A DNA stretch of 64,000 bases, from contig NZ_CP070506.1 in the NCBI RefSeq assembly GCF_016925675.1, forward strand, positions 5,454,501 to 5,518,500, given 5' to 3'. The stretch comes from Pseudomonas hygromyciniae (GTDB lineage Bacteria; Pseudomonadota; Gammaproteobacteria; Pseudomonadales; Pseudomonadaceae). The position numbers and the translations under genes are program-made. Under the pieces are notes generated by a model. It was not told the DNA's origin and made no database searches. It was given only the letters and a program-made list of their open reading frames with translations. Below are positions 17,367 to 24,737 of this stretch, piece after piece; the first letter of the stretch is position 1, and each line of letters starts with the position of its first letter.

Positions 17367-17621
17367 GTGCCGAAAAATCCTAAACAAACTTCGTCTCCCG
17401 TGGCCAGCTTGGCCTCCAAAATTCTGCGTAGTGATAGCTCCTCGGCCATCCAGAAGGAATTGGCAGGGTCGGCAATGGCTCAAGCGTCGACCGGCAAGCA
17501 AACCGGTGCCGATATGGAGACTAAAGCCAGTCATGTCCTCGACAGCAACAAGTACAGCGCCACCACCAAGACCTTAGCAGCCTCGGTGCTCGCCCAATCG
17601 AACAAAGAGCGGGGTGAGTAA
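17367..17621 (+). CDS. Small conserved hypothetical protein (upstream of CBASS)
   Basis: An 84-residue Ser/Ala/Lys-rich protein that starts with GTG preceded by CAGGAGC. It has two copies of a similar motif: SSPVASLASKILRS...ELAGSAMAQAS and ASHVLDSNKYSATTKTLAASVLAQSN. From memory the family is widespread in gammaproteobacteria with unknown function. It is two bases upstream of the next gene, with which I recall it often pairs. Confidence 0.7.
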   Translation: MPKNPKQTSSPVASLASKILRSDSSSAIQKELAGSAMAQASTGKQTGADMETKASHVLDSNKYSATTKTLAASVLAQSNKERGE

Positions 17622-17623
17622 AA

Positions 17624-17830
17624 ATGGCTCAGTATTTCGTGAACCGTAATGCACAGACCAATGGTGACCACGAGGTGCATACCAGTACGTGCATCTATTT
17701 GCCGGCACTCCATAACCGCCTTGATCTTGGCTATCACACCTCCTGTGTGACCGCTGTTCGCCAGGCTCGCAACACCTACCAGCAGTCGAACGGTTGCCGG
17801 ACGTGTTCCTCGGTATGCCATACCCAGTAG
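17624..17830 (+). CDS. Small conserved hypothetical protein with C-terminal Cys cluster
   Basis: A 68-residue protein starting MAQYFVNRNAQTNGDHEVHTSTCIYLP and ending GCRTCSSVCHTQ. The spaced His and Cys residues suggest a small metal site. I recall it as a common partner of the preceding gene; function unknown. The pair ends 100 bp before the CBASS effector in the same direction. Confidence 0.72.
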   Translation: MAQYFVNRNAQTNGDHEVHTSTCIYLPALHNRLDLGYHTSCVTAVRQARNTYQQSNGCRTCSSVCHTQ

Positions 17831-17930
17831 TTTTGAAGTTTCATCGGAAGCTCTGGGCGGCATTGCTGCTGCCCATCTTCTGCAGGTAAATGGGCTTCCG
17901 GGACATTAAGTCTATTGAAGGTTGCGTCTG

Positions 17931-18575
17931 ATGATTCACGATCATGAATACAGCCTATTGGGCGGGGTAAATCGAGCTCTGATTGGTAGGTATTTGACAC
18001 TACTGGCAAGCGCGATTTCCGGCATTGCGGTTTTTTTGCTGCTGTCAGCTGAAGATTTGGCTAAAAAGTATGACCTGCCTGTAAATCTTCCACCGACAGC
18101 CCTGTCACTAATTGGCGCAGGTATAGTTTTTGCTCTGCTGTACGCTCTATTCAATAAGACAGTTTGGAAATGGCGCTGGGCAGTTAAATATCTAAAAGTT
18201 CCTGATCTGTCGGGAGAGTGGCAGTGCACTGGAACAACACTGGACACCGAAGGAAATCCGATTCGCTCTTGGCAAGCCGATGTATATATTTGTCAAACTT
18301 GGGACAAGATTAGAGTGCGATTGAAGACACATCAATCAGGCTCCAACAGTATCACTGCGGCGTTGGTTCACGATGAAGCTGACGGATACCGCCTTCTTTA
18401 TAACTACCGGAATGATCCTAATCCCGGCGAACCTGAGCTTCGGGGACATGTTGGCAGCGCAAACCTTTTGTTTACTAAATCACTAGATTGCGCACAGGGT
18501 GACTATTTTAACGGTTACGGTCGGCCCACCTATGGGCGAATGGAGCTGAGGAGAAAAAATGAACACACCAATTAA
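17931..18575 (+). CDS. cap15: CBASS effector Cap15 (2-TM, beta-barrel cyclic nucleotide receptor)
   Basis: A 214-residue membrane effector of a cyclic-oligonucleotide anti-phage system. Two helices (residues ~21-40 and ~57-75) are followed by a beta-rich domain beginning LKVPDLSGEWQCTGTTLD, the typical entry to the S-2TMbeta/Cap15 barrel. In the known family the barrel binds a cyclic dinucleotide and the protein oligomerises to disrupt the inner membrane. The ATG at 17931 has AAGG upstream; a TTG nine bases earlier is possible. Its stop overlaps the start of the CD-NTase gene by 17 bp. GC is lower than in core genes. Confidence 0.86.
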   Translation: MIHDHEYSLLGGVNRALIGRYLTLLASAISGIAVFLLLSAEDLAKKYDLPVNLPPTALSLIGAGIVFALLYALFNKTVWKWRWAVKYLKVPDLSGEWQCTGTTLDTEGNPIRSWQADVYICQTWDKIRVRLKTHQSGSNSITAALVHDEADGYRLLYNYRNDPNPGEPELRGHVGSANLLFTKSLDCAQGDYFNGYGRPTYGRMELRRKNEHTN

Positions 18576-19686
18576 CGAGCGAATCAATCGTCTGCGCTCC
18601 AGACGCTCGGGCCTTGATAGATCCTCTGTAATCGCGATGGATGCGAAGGATTTCATCGTGAACCGAAGCCTTACAAAAGAGGCGTGGGAACATAGGGTCA
18701 AAGACAAGCCGAATACAACTTTTGCTTTAGGCGCTATGCAAGAGGTAGATCCTACCTACACCCGCATCAGCATCGAAACCGCAGAACGGGTTAGCAACCA
18801 GTTGTCGAAGAGGACAAGCGGCAGTCTTGAATTCGAGCTACAGGGCTCAGTACCGCTGAATGTCCATATTCGAGGGTTCAGTGATGTCGACCTTTTAGCG
18901 ATAGAAGCTGACTTTCATACCTATGATGCCCGTGGGTACATGAGTACATCGGGTCAGTACCGTTCACCGACCTCACGCACCTCAGTTGGGGTGTTAACTG
19001 ATCGCAGGGGGGAAATTAGTAAAGCTCTTCGCGATGCGTTTCCCGCTGCGACAATTGACACCTCTGGCTCCAAGGCCATTAAATTGCAAGGAGGGTCATT
19101 AGCGCGTCCAGTTGATGTCGTGCCTTCCCACTGGCATGACACTATTAGTTATCAAGCATCTGGTCAGAAACATGACCGTGCTGTCACCATCCTAGATTCG
19201 CATAAAAACACCACGATTGAAAACTGGCCTTTCCTGCACATCAAAAAAATACGAGAACGATGTGAAACCACGATTGGTGGGCTCCGCAAATCAATAAGAT
19301 TATGTAAAAACATAAAGGCAGATCTCGAGGCGGAAGGAAAAGCTGTAACGATCTCCAGCTTTGATATTGCCTCAATAATGTACCACGCCAACATGCATAG
19401 TCTCTCCGTTGGCGCCTACTATGAATTAGCGATATTAGCTGAGACCCAAAGATATTTGGATTACTTGTGGAACAACAAGGAAGAAGCGAGGCGACTGATA
19501 GTACCAGATGGATCTCGCTTTATATTTAACACGGAAGACAAGTTTAACGGCTTGATGCATCTCTCCGTGGCCATGGACAGTCTCCTTCGGGAGGTCGCTA
19601 AAGAGCAAAGCTTCCTGCTGAGCTTATCCGAGAAGCCTATGCTCGATGCCAGCAGGGTAGCTGTGACCAACGCGATCATTTTGTAG
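18559..19686 (+). CDS. CBASS cyclic (di)nucleotide synthase (CD-NTase)
   Basis: A 375-residue cGAS/DncV-like nucleotidyltransferase. The active site is visible: G96-S97 in LQGSVPLNVH, D109 and D111 in FSDVDLLAIE, and the third Asp at D186 in RPVDVVPS. The C-terminal helical domain is normal for the family. When phage infection is sensed it should make a cyclic nucleotide that activates Cap15. GAGGAG precedes the ATG. No cap2/cap3 or HORMA/TRIP13 genes follow, so this is a minimal type I CBASS. The product nucleotide cannot be predicted with confidence. Confidence 0.9.
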   Translation: MNTPINERINRLRSRRSGLDRSSVIAMDAKDFIVNRSLTKEAWEHRVKDKPNTTFALGAMQEVDPTYTRISIETAERVSNQLSKRTSGSLEFELQGSVPLNVHIRGFSDVDLLAIEADFHTYDARGYMSTSGQYRSPTSRTSVGVLTDRRGEISKALRDAFPAATIDTSGSKAIKLQGGSLARPVDVVPSHWHDTISYQASGQKHDRAVTILDSHKNTTIENWPFLHIKKIRERCETTIGGLRKSIRLCKNIKADLEAEGKAVTISSFDIASIMYHANMHSLSVGAYYELAILAETQRYLDYLWNNKEEARRLIVPDGSRFIFNTEDKFNGLMHLSVAMDSLLREVAKEQSFLLSLSEKPMLDASRVAVTNAIIL

Positions 19687-20150
19687 ATCGCGTGCAGCGT
19701 TTGGAGACCCGTGCAGAGATCCACCGAGCTGGATGCAGACTGCCATGCAGATGAGTTATCCGCTGGCTACCAGTCATTGGTTAAGGTCGGTTTTTTTGTG
19801 ACCACTTGAATTCTAGTGCATGGTTGGCGACATCGGCGATGAAGTGCGGGGTTCCATTCCGCTGCATCTGAGAAATGTCAGGCAGCGGCTCACCTGACAA
19901 TACTAGGATATTCCGAGCATGCACCGGAGGGCGCCTGCTGGGCAAGATCGGATGTCTTGCGTTGTCGGAAGCAATAGATATCTAAAAACTGGGATGAGGT
20001 GACATTTATTCAAATGCCACACCGAGGTTATATTTGGAAAACGTTGCCACTGAATCTTCTGATTACCAAAATTGCCCATTCCCTCTAGAGATTACAGGCC
20101 ACAAGACCGGACGGACAGTATCTAAACAGGATATTTACGCACCACATAAT
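19687..20150. other. AT-richer spacer between CBASS and tRNA fragment
   Basis: No gene is supported. The reading frame crossing 20034-20399 runs through the tRNA fragment and terminator and is not protein-like. This stretch is probably the terminal part of the integrated element. Confidence 0.45.
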
Positions 20151-20175
20151 GGTTCGAGTCCTACTGGGCCCACCA
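20151..20175 (+). other. tRNA 3'-end fragment, probable attachment site
   Basis: GGTTCGAGTC followed by CTACTGGGCCCACCA is the T-loop, acceptor arm and CCA of a tRNA. The upstream bases do not pair with it to complete a T-stem and there is no anticodon or D-arm, so this is only the last ~25 bases. Integrases commonly copy such a 3' end as the att core. The donor tRNA is not in the window. Confidence 0.7.
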
Positions 20176-20180
20176 TACTC

Positions 20181-20203
20181 AAAGCCGCGCATTGCGCGGC
20201 TTT
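20181..20203 (+). terminator. Rho-independent terminator after tRNA fragment
   Basis: Perfect 10-bp arms AAAGCCGCGC and GCGCGGCTTT with a 3-base loop. It sits 5 bp behind the CCA end, as the native terminator of a tRNA gene would. Confidence 0.8.
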
Positions 20204-20435
20204 CGTGTTTCTGGATGGACCGCCGCAGATACAGTCTGAATCGCCCCGGCCAGTGCCTCGTGCGGAGGCGCCTCGGCCTAACGTCTCCAACACCGACGCG
20301 CTCGATGTGTTGTTATCGGGGAGTTGGCTTGCTGGCGATGAGCCCCATGCAGACGTCAAATTCCCCGGGGCCTCACATCAAAGACTGTTTGCATCTTAGT
20401 CACCGCTTGTAGAAAATCGTCGTCTTTTTGCACGA

Positions 20436-20948
20436 ATGGATACGCGCATGAAGTTCGAGAAGACCACCCAGTACAGGTCCGAAGAAGGGATCGTCTTCAA
20501 TCTGTCTCAAATCACCCTCATGGAAAGCGACCGAGGTCGCCTGCGCGAGCTGCACTTTGGCAAAGCGAAACGCGCCCATTACCAAGTCAACAGCATGGTC
20601 GTCGATATGTACGACCGAATGCAGGCTCGAAACCTGCCATGCCTGCTGACAGTCTGCATTTCCAATCCCCTCACCCGTCAGCAGGCCGATGCTATCAACA
20701 CTATGCGCGGCAACGTCGCCAAGGGAATTGCTGCGGCCTCAGGTGGTGTTGCCGGGAGGGTAGGTGCGTTGGGCGGGCCGCTCATTGGCTGGGCTTCAGG
20801 TGCAGTCGTGACGACGGGTGTCAACTGGTACCTCAAAGGAGCCCTGCCGACCCTGCATGCAGGTGACGTGCTGGTCAGCATCGAGGGAGAGGTCCATGGC
20901 GGGATTGGCCCACAGCGCTCTGTCGTGACGCTGGTCATCAAGGTCTGA
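20436..20948 (+). CDS. Hypothetical protein with glycine-rich hydrophobic segment
   Basis: A 170-residue protein. The first half is soluble (YRSEEGIVFNLSQITLM, YDRMQARNLPCLLTVCIS); residues ~95-135 are Gly/Ala-rich (ASGGVAGRVGALGGPLIGWASGAV), which could insert in a membrane. The end is beta-like (GDVLVSIEGEV). Neither ATG (20436, 20448) has a strong ribosome site. It is 10 bp upstream of a small membrane protein gene. No family recognised. Confidence 0.65.
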   Translation: MDTRMKFEKTTQYRSEEGIVFNLSQITLMESDRGRLRELHFGKAKRAHYQVNSMVVDMYDRMQARNLPCLLTVCISNPLTRQQADAINTMRGNVAKGIAAASGGVAGRVGALGGPLIGWASGAVVTTGVNWYLKGALPTLHAGDVLVSIEGEVHGGIGPQRSVVTLVIKV

Positions 20949-20958
20949 GGAACTGCAC

Positions 20959-21201
20959 ATGCCCTACATCATGCAAACTGTCGTCCTTCTGGTGCTGGGC
21001 GCGATTCTCGTTCAGTTTCTGAAACCATACCCGCTGCGCAAATGGCTGGGTTTGGCGCTGCTGGCAACGGGCTTGGTCAGCCTCTTCAAGGTGGGTGAGC
21101 AGCAGGTGCTGGGCTTTGACCTGGAGCTGCTAGCACTGCTGGCCGTGCCACTGGGCGTGGTGCTTTTCTTGACGCGGCGGCGGTTCACGGAGGGGGACTG
21201 A
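20959..21201 (+). CDS. Small membrane protein
   Basis: An 80-residue protein with three short hydrophobic helices (VVLLVLGAILVQFL, WLGLALLATGLVSLF, LLALLAVPLGVVLFL) and a basic end TRRRF. GAGGAACTGC precedes the ATG. It follows the previous gene by 10 bp and is probably cotranscribed. Function unknown. Confidence 0.65.
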   Translation: MPYIMQTVVLLVLGAILVQFLKPYPLRKWLGLALLATGLVSLFKVGEQQVLGFDLELLALLAVPLGVVLFLTRRRFTEGD

Positions 21202-21545
21202 AGCCCTGGCACGATTTCTCGGTGCCGTCTCTGACCTAAAATCAGATGGGACAACAGTCGATCAACAGCGCGTTGATCGATGATCTTAGCGTTGGACCTT
21301 GCCGGCGGATCGGGGGTTGCTTTGAACATACTGGTAACGCCTAACGTAGGTTAGATGCCGCCAAAATCACTGCTAAATGATGGGTGGCGGCTGTAACGCA
21401 GGCCAGGCGCATCGCAAATATGTAATGCCACACTGACCAGCCTCGCCAACTCTGCGGGCGCGGCCTAATTCTGATCCTAGGCAGTCCGGATCAAGCGCAT
21501 ATGAAAGGTCACCGCAATCGCCACCCGCGAACACGAGCCTGTAAC
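21202..21545. other. 344-bp intergenic region before the Lrp-type regulator
   Basis: No gene is supported. It probably contains the terminator of the preceding pair and the promoter of the regulator. Confidence 0.4.
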
Positions 21546-22043
21546 ATGCTCCCCCATTGCCACCCACGCCGGAGCCCATCTTGTCCGCCCCCCCGCCCTC
21601 CCGTTCTCGATGAGATCGACCGCCAGTTGATTGCCGCCTTGCAGATCAATGCCCGTGAAAGCGTAGCCATGCTCGCTCGCCAACTGGGGATTGCCCGCAC
21701 CACCGTGACCTCGCGCCTGGCGCGCCTGGAGAAGACCCAGGTGATTACTGGTTATGGCGTGCGTCTTGGGCAGCGTGTGGTGGATGGTGGGTTGCAGGCG
21801 TATGTGGGGATTACCGTGCAACCGCGTTCCGGTAAGGAAGTGCTGCGTCGTCTCAGCGCCATGGCCCAGGTCCAGCAGTTGTGTGCGGTCAGTGGTGAGT
21901 TTGATTATGTGGCCTGGCTGCGTACCGATTCGCCGGAGCAGTTGGATCAACTGCTGGACCAGATCGGCAGTGTCGACGGGGTAGAAAAGACCACCACCTC
22001 GATCATCCTTAGTAACAAATTGGATCGCGGCCAGCCAATCTGA
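21546..22043 (+). CDS. Lrp/AsnC-family regulator, probably of lysine catabolism
   Basis: A 165-residue regulator. LDEIDRQLIAALQINARESVAMLARQLGIARTTVTSRLARLEK is the AsnC-type HTH, and the C-terminal half is an Lrp ligand-binding (RAM) domain. The start is uncertain: the ATG at 21546 gives a Pro/Arg-rich extension of ~20 residues and has no clear ribosome site. It lies 146 bp upstream of davB in the same direction, so it likely senses lysine or a product and controls davBA. Confidence 0.85.
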   Translation: MLPHCHPRRSPSCPPPRPPVLDEIDRQLIAALQINARESVAMLARQLGIARTTVTSRLARLEKTQVITGYGVRLGQRVVDGGLQAYVGITVQPRSGKEVLRRLSAMAQVQQLCAVSGEFDYVAWLRTDSPEQLDQLLDQIGSVDGVEKTTTSIILSNKLDRGQPI

Positions 22044-22189
22044 CCGCCAACCTCGTCACTTCGACTAAAAACAATTCAATACGACGACACATTGCGTCTT
22101 ATTAACGAGCGCTACGCTCCCTAGAATGGCTGCCATCTTTTCCTATACTTCACGGGTCGTGCCCCCGTCGAGTGCCAGCAAGGTCAGCC

Positions 22190-23881
22190 ATGAACGCCAC
22201 CTACAAGAACAATCGCCACCCTGCAGACGGTAAAAAACCCATCACTATCTTTGGCCCGGATTTTCCGTTCGCCTTTGATGACTGGATCGAACACCCCGCC
22301 GGGCTGGGCAGTATTCCCGCCGCCAACCATGGCGCCGAAGTGGCGATTGTCGGTGCGGGTATCGCCGGGCTGGTGGCTGCCTACGAGCTGATGAAGCTTG
22401 GCCTCAAGCCGGTGGTGTACGAAGCCTCGAAAATGGGCGGGCGCCTGCGCTCCCAGGCTTTTGAAGGGGCCGAAGGCATCATCGCGGAGCTGGGCGGTAT
22501 GCGCTTCCCGGTGTCATCGACGGCGTTTTACCACTATGTGGACAAGCTGGGCCTTGAAACCAAGCCGTTCCCCAACCCGCTGACGCCGGCCTCCGGCAGC
22601 ACCGTGATCGACCTGGAAGGCCAGACCCATTACGCACAGAAAATTTCCGACCTTCCTGCGCTATTCCAGGAAGTGGCTGACGCCTGGGCCGACGCCCTGG
22701 AGGCCGGTTCGCAGTTCGGTGATATCCAGCAAGCGATTCGCGACCGTGACGTGCCACGGCTCAAGGAGTTGTGGAACAAGCTGGTGCCGCTGTGGGACGA
22801 CCGCACCTTCTACGACTTTGTCGCCACGTCCAAGGCCTTCGCCAAGCTGTCGTTCCATCACCGCGAAGTGTTTGGCCAGGTAGGTTTCGGCACCGGTGGC
22901 TGGGACTCGGACTTCCCCAACTCGATGCTGGAAATCTTCCGCGTGGTGATGACCAACTGCGACGATCACCAGCACCTGGTGGTCGGTGGCGTGGCGCAAG
23001 TGCCCATGGGGATCTGGCGCCATGTACCGGAGCGTTGCGCCCATTGGCCGGCCGGCACCAGCCTCAGCTCCCTGCACCATGGCGCGCCACGGGCCGGGGT
23101 CAAGCGCATTGCCCATGCCGCCGACGGGCGTTTTGCGGTGACCGACAACTACGGTGACACCCGGGAATACGCCGCCGTGCTGACCACCTGCCAGAGCTGG
23201 CTGCTGACCACCCAGATCGAATGCGACGAAAGCCTGTTCTCGCAAAAAATGTGGATGGCCCTGGACCGCACGCGCTATATGCAGTCGTCGAAAACCTTTG
23301 TCATGGTCGACCGCCCTTTCTGGAAGGACAAAGACCCGGAAACCGGCCGCGACCTGATGAGCATGACCCTCACTGATCGCCTGACCCGTGGCACCTACCT
23401 GTTCGACAATGGCGACGACAAGCCGGGGGTCATTTGCCTGTCCTACTCGTGGATGAGCGACGCCCTGAAAATGCTCCCGCAGCCCATCGATAAACGGGTG
23501 AAGCTGGCCCTCGATGCGCTGAAAAAAATCTACCCGAAAGTCGATATCAAGGCGCGCATCATTGGCGACCCAATCACCGTTTCCTGGGAAGCCGATCCGC
23601 ACTTCCTCGGCGCATTCAAGGGCGCGTTGCCGGGCCACTATCGCTATAACCAGCGCATGTACGCGCACTTCATGCAAAAGGATATGCCGGCCGAGCAGCG
23701 CGGGATTTTCATCGCCGGCGACGATGTATCCTGGACCCCAGCCTGGGTCGAAGGCGCCGTGCAGACCTCGTTGAACGCGGTTTGGGGCATCATGACCCAC
23801 TTCGGTGGCAGTACCCACCCGCAAAACCCGGGGCCGGGGGATGTGTTCGATGAGATCGGCCCCATCGCCCTGGCCGAATAA
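22190..23881 (+). CDS. davB: L-lysine 2-monooxygenase
   Basis: A 563-residue FAD enzyme that converts L-lysine with O2 to 5-aminovaleramide, CO2 and water. The N-terminal dinucleotide motif VAIVGAGIAGLVAAYELMK (residues ~46-64), EASKMGGRLRS and the C-terminal FAD contact IAGDDVSWTPAWVEGAV are those of the monoamine-oxidase fold. The sequence closely resembles P. putida DavB from memory. The ATG at 22190 follows AAGG. davA starts 11 bp downstream. Confidence 0.93.
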   Translation: MNATYKNNRHPADGKKPITIFGPDFPFAFDDWIEHPAGLGSIPAANHGAEVAIVGAGIAGLVAAYELMKLGLKPVVYEASKMGGRLRSQAFEGAEGIIAELGGMRFPVSSTAFYHYVDKLGLETKPFPNPLTPASGSTVIDLEGQTHYAQKISDLPALFQEVADAWADALEAGSQFGDIQQAIRDRDVPRLKELWNKLVPLWDDRTFYDFVATSKAFAKLSFHHREVFGQVGFGTGGWDSDFPNSMLEIFRVVMTNCDDHQHLVVGGVAQVPMGIWRHVPERCAHWPAGTSLSSLHHGAPRAGVKRIAHAADGRFAVTDNYGDTREYAAVLTTCQSWLLTTQIECDESLFSQKMWMALDRTRYMQSSKTFVMVDRPFWKDKDPETGRDLMSMTLTDRLTRGTYLFDNGDDKPGVICLSYSWMSDALKMLPQPIDKRVKLALDALKKIYPKVDIKARIIGDPITVSWEADPHFLGAFKGALPGHYRYNQRMYAHFMQKDMPAEQRGIFIAGDDVSWTPAWVEGAVQTSLNAVWGIMTHFGGSTHPQNPGPGDVFDEIGPIALAE

Positions 23882-23892
23882 GGAGCCAAGCC

Positions 23893-24687
23893 ATGCGTGT
23901 TGCCCTGTACCAATGCCCGCCGTTGCCGCTGGATGTCGCGGGCAATCTCAAGCGTCTGCATCGCGTTGCGCATGAAGCGTGCGATGCAGACGTGTTGGTG
24001 CTGCCGGAGATGTTCCTCACAGGCTACAACATCGGTGCTGAAGCAGTCGGCGCGCTGGCCGAAGCGCAGGACGGGCAGTCTGCGCAGACCATTGCCGAAC
24101 TGGCGCGCAACGCGGGCGTGGCGATTCTCTATGGCTATCCGGAACGGGCCGAGGATGGGCAGATCTACAATGCCGTACAACTGATCGACGCCAATGGTCA
24201 GCGCTTGTGCAACTACCGCAAGACGCACCTGTTCGGCGACCTCGATCATTCGATGTTCAGCCCCGGTGGGGACGAGTTCCCCGTCGTCGAGCTGAACGGC
24301 TGGAAGCTGGGGTTCCTCATCTGCTACGACCTGGAGTTTCCGGAAAATACCCGGCGCCTGGCCCTGGCCGGTGCCGAACTGATCCTGGTACCGACGGCCA
24401 ACATGGTGCCCTTCGACTTCGTCGCGGACGTCACCGTGCGCGCACGGGCCTTTGAAAACCAGTGCTATGTGGCCTACGCCAACTATTGCGGGCATGAAGA
24501 CCAGATCCACTATTGCGGACAAAGCAGCATCGCCGCTCCGGATGGGCAGCGCGTCGCCCAGGCAGGCCTGGATGAGGCACTGATCGTCGCGACCCTCGAC
24601 CGCCAGGTGATACACGCCGCACAAGCGGCCAACCACTACCTGGCAGACCGGCGCCCCGAGCTCTATGCCGCGCTGCATAAACACTGA
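23893..24687 (+). CDS. davA: 5-aminovaleramide amidohydrolase
   Basis: A 264-residue nitrilase-superfamily amidase that turns 5-aminovaleramide into 5-aminovalerate and ammonia. The catalytic triad is visible: E in VLPEMFLTG (residue ~39), K in YRKTHLFGD, and C in LICYDLEFPE. AAGGAGCCAAGCC precedes the ATG. With davB it forms the first two steps of the aminovalerate route of lysine use. Confidence 0.93.
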   Translation: MRVALYQCPPLPLDVAGNLKRLHRVAHEACDADVLVLPEMFLTGYNIGAEAVGALAEAQDGQSAQTIAELARNAGVAILYGYPERAEDGQIYNAVQLIDANGQRLCNYRKTHLFGDLDHSMFSPGGDEFPVVELNGWKLGFLICYDLEFPENTRRLALAGAELILVPTANMVPFDFVADVTVRARAFENQCYVAYANYCGHEDQIHYCGQSSIAAPDGQRVAQAGLDEALIVATLDRQVIHAAQAANHYLADRRPELYAALHKH

Positions 24688-24737
24688 CCCCCGCGCTTTG
24701 CGCTAGCATAGGCACTTCCTACGTTCTGGAAGTGCTC

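Noticed and set aside
20100..20175. A complete tRNA gene ending at the CCA
   Set aside because: The 50 bases upstream form no T-stem partner, anticodon arm or D-arm; only the 3' end is present.
20034..20399. A 121-codon plus-strand frame near the island edge
   Set aside because: It reads through the tRNA fragment and its terminator and has no ribosome site.
22661..23824. A 387-codon minus-strand frame opposite davB
   Set aside because: Antisense shadow of davB; composition and lack of a start signal speak against it.
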